Of a stretch of DNA of 5,936 nt, positions 4,313 through 5,936 are shown piece by piece. The position numbers were made by a program, and so were the translations under genes. A model generated the notes under the pieces. The model was not told where the DNA came from. It saw only the letters and a program-made list of their open reading frames with translations, and ran no database searches. Origin of the DNA: an uncultured bacterium (GTDB lineage: Bacteria; Cyanobacteriota; Vampirovibrionia; Gastranaerophilales; Gastranaerophilaceae); assembly GCA_900556295.1 (NCBI GenBank), contig USOK01000109.1, positions 1-5,936 on the forward strand, read 5' to 3'. Numbering within the stretch: the first letter of the stretch is position 1; the number at the start of each line of letters is the position of its first letter.

Positions 4313-5851
4313 ATGAAAAAGACTTTTGATATTGTTAAGAGATTCTTAAATAAGTACAGTAAACTAAAATCAGCTTATACTCTGGCAGAAGTTGTCGTAG
4401 TAATGCTTGTTGTTGCAGTTGTTGTAAGTGTAAGTATTAAGATTACAAAAGTCAAATTAGATAATATTATTTCATATACATATTATTCCGGATATTCGAC
4501 GTTGAGAAGTGTTACTGGACAGGTTCTTGCAGATTTTAAATCGACAGATAATGTCTACATGGACAAAGATATTTCTTGGTTGAGATTTTTTAGTTTGCCT
4601 GCATTTGCTAAAGATTGTTTTGTTGAAATTGACTATGGTAAAGATGGTAAAAGATGTGGTAATTATCAGCTAGTAAATCCTTGTACTGTAATGAATTGGA
4701 ATTGTTCTGCACATATAGGGCAGTATGGTATTACAGCAGAATTATGCAATCATGGATTAGCTGTTCCATATGGAAGATATATTACAAAAGGAAATTTAGA
4801 TTTTGCTTCAGGAGATGGTATAACTCGAGAAGTACTAAATAAACTAGTTAGTTCTGGTTTACTTGATGGGAAATGGGCTTCGTATATTTCTGATGGAGAT
4901 GGGTATTCAAATACTGTTTGCACTAATTATTGGGGTTCAGGTTCTTGGAATAGATTAAATGCTTGTCATGATACTGATTTGTCTCAAGAGTGTAGTTGGA
5001 CTTCTGACCATGATACATATATGGTTATTATTTCAAATGAAGTGATAGAACCTGATCCAGAACCCGATCCAAATGTTTGCACCACCCCATCAGAAGCTGA
5101 ACAAGAGGTACATCGTTGCCAGAACCAAGAAGAATGGAAGGGTGAACCGACTTGCGGATATGTTCCAATAACTTGTCCCGAAGGCAACCATTGGAGCGTA
5201 AATTCCTGCGGATGCGTACCTGAATCACCTACCCTTCCACGTAAGGGAATAAACTTCTGTAGGAAATTTGTAAGCTATACAAATACAAAATCGAATTCTC
5301 CGGAATGTACAGGTACTGCGATCTCTTCTACTGAAACAGATTTCAGCGACAAAACAGCAGATATAACACTTCGCAACGGAATGCGTATATATAACATGAG
5401 CCAAAATCCACAAGAAATCGGAATTCTTGAAGGAAATACTCAAGGTGCATCATATGACGGTGTCCCGAATATTAATACATTTGGTTATACAGTTTACCTT
5501 GATATTGATGGAGAAAAAGGCTCATCTACGCTTTGGGAAGATGTTTATAAATTCTACATAACAATGGCAGGAAAAGTTATACCTGCTTATGATGAAAACA
5601 ATCCAAACGAAGAAGTCGGTGGTAATAGTAGACGACACCTTATGACAAGCGTCGAAAGAGAAACTATCGTTGACGGACGTCGTCAAATGCGTTGGTTGAA
5701 GAAGAGTGTAAGCTTTAAAGAAGGCGCTTGCACATCTAACTACTTAGGAGCATCTTCTCGTTATTGCAACGGAGTAAATTTACTTCCGGATTGTAACGAT
5801 CCAATCAACCCATGTCTTATGAAACACGTAAGTCCGGTGAAGTTTTTCTAA
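4313..5851 (+). CDS. Large modular type IV prepilin-like surface protein
   Basis: 512 residues. A basic leader of 21 residues ends in KSA, then YTLAE and an unbroken hydrophobic helix (27-41, mostly Val). This is a class III (type IV pilin/pseudopilin) signal with the conserved Glu at +5 (Glu26). Cleavage is expected after Ala21, an atypical -1 residue. Modules follow: the N-helix and a variable domain (about 45-243) with eight cysteines; an acidic linker EPDPEPDPN (246-254); a Cys-rich knob (256-301) with C-x12-C-x11-C-x6-C-x10-C-x-C; and a C-terminal domain (about 315-512) with six cysteines and a DIDGEKG loop (397-403) before a LWEDVYKFYI strand. The loop is like the DxDGxxG turn of many minor pilins. 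It is far longer than ordinary pilins (about 150 aa), so it is likelier a minor or tip subunit or adhesin than the main fibre subunit. The C-terminal style fits Gastranaerophilales prepilin-like proteins. Codon use shifts at about residue 250. Confidence 0.85.
   Translation: MKKTFDIVKRFLNKYSKLKSAYTLAEVVVVMLVVAVVVSVSIKITKVKLDNIISYTYYSGYSTLRSVTGQVLADFKSTDNVYMDKDISWLRFFSLPAFAKDCFVEIDYGKDGKRCGNYQLVNPCTVMNWNCSAHIGQYGITAELCNHGLAVPYGRYITKGNLDFASGDGITREVLNKLVSSGLLDGKWASYISDGDGYSNTVCTNYWGSGSWNRLNACHDTDLSQECSWTSDHDTYMVIISNEVIEPDPEPDPNVCTTPSEAEQEVHRCQNQEEWKGEPTCGYVPITCPEGNHWSVNSCGCVPESPTLPRKGINFCRKFVSYTNTKSNSPECTGTAISSTETDFSDKTADITLRNGMRIYNMSQNPQEIGILEGNTQGASYDGVPNINTFGYTVYLDIDGEKGSSTLWEDVYKFYITMAGKVIPAYDENNPNEEVGGNSRRHLMTSVERETIVDGRRQMRWLKKSVSFKEGACTSNYLGASSRYCNGVNLLPDCNDPINPCLMKHVSPVKFF
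5048..5071 (+). repeat. Tandem 12-bp repeat encoding the Pro-Asp linker
   Basis: GAACCTGATCCA (5048-5059) is followed directly by GAACCCGATCCA (5060-5071), differing at one base. Together they encode EPDPEPDP, a stiff acidic hinge between the variable front domain and the Cys-rich knob. Copy number could change by slippage. The point also coincides with the change in codon use. Confidence 0.7.
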
Positions 5852-5855
5852 CAGA

Positions 5856-5880
5856 TGATGCGTAGATATTAAATACATCA
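5856..5880 (+). terminator. Weak hairpin after the prepilin-like gene
   Basis: TGATG-TA (5856-5864, with CG bulged) can pair with TACATCA (5874-5880), a 7-bp interrupted stem with a 9-nt loop. The tail that follows is ATTTCTCACATTTTAC rather than a clean T-run. At best it is a weak terminator. The remaining bases to 5936 show no gene or clear signal. Confidence 0.22.
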
Positions 5881-5936
5881 ATTTCTCACATTTTACTTTT
5901 CAATCTTGTAACATCCACCATTGTACGAAATTCTAA

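Noticed and set aside
4297..4329. Ten-codon upstream ORF (MGQLEYEKDF) overlapping the start of the prepilin-like gene
   Set aside because: It has no ribosome binding site and no other support. It could affect translation but may be accidental.
4984..5443. Several short leftward frames opposite the prepilin-like gene
   Set aside because: They overlap each other in different frames, have no start signals and reflect the stop-poor complement of the Cys-rich region.
1..5936. tRNA, rRNA, CRISPR array, insertion sequence or transposase
   Set aside because: I saw no cloverleaf-like segment with a GGTTCGAATCC-type arm, no regularly spaced direct repeats outside the 12-bp linker pair, and no transposase motif.

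Overview
The window is AT-rich (about one third G+C in the stretches I counted by hand) and bacterial. The best guess for its source is a gut-type Gastranaerophilales / Vampirovibrionia ('Melainabacteria') genome. The reasons are a large modular prepilin-like protein with an AYTLAE start and a C-terminal domain of a style I associate with that group, a Spy/CpxP-like Cys-rich periplasmic protein, and a Mini-ribonuclease III, which is found in Firmicutes and the cyanobacterial lineage. This is recognition from memory, not a search result, so the taxonomy is moderate confidence.

Layout. Positions 1-193 hold no convincing gene. They carry a perfect 10-bp inverted repeat (36-71), a small hairpin (about 74-97) and a strong terminator (134-167) that ends the leftward transcripts. 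Two genes read leftward. One (194-751) encodes a small cytoplasmic protein built almost entirely of seven tandem 19-residue leucine-rich-type repeats. The other (841-1203) encodes Mini-RNase III, a 23S rRNA maturation nuclease. A 72-bp divergent spacer holds a palindrome centred on a -10 box and separates them from the rightward genes.

Rightward genes. 1276-1890 encodes a secreted Cys-rich protein with two LTxxQ-like motifs. 1989-2876 encodes a four-helix membrane protein of unknown function. 2881-4242 encodes a TPR / single-TM / large-ectodomain protein. These last two are packed 4 nt apart and probably form an operon. 4313-5851 encodes a 512-residue prepilin-like protein with its own promoter. 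The three rightward promoters I can see all have an extended -10 (TGn) and 16-17 bp spacers.

How they may fit together. Mini-RNase III is housekeeping. The right-hand half (1276-5851) is a run of envelope proteins: one periplasmic, two in the membrane with a sizeable cytosolic domain or ectodomain, and one pilin-like surface protein with a disulfide-rich knob. A surface or pilus-associated module is a reasonable inference from adjacency, but the sequence does not prove it. The most striking single feature is a change in arginine codon use and base composition inside the pilin-like gene, at a repeated Pro-Asp linker. It suggests a chimeric gene with an exchangeable front part.
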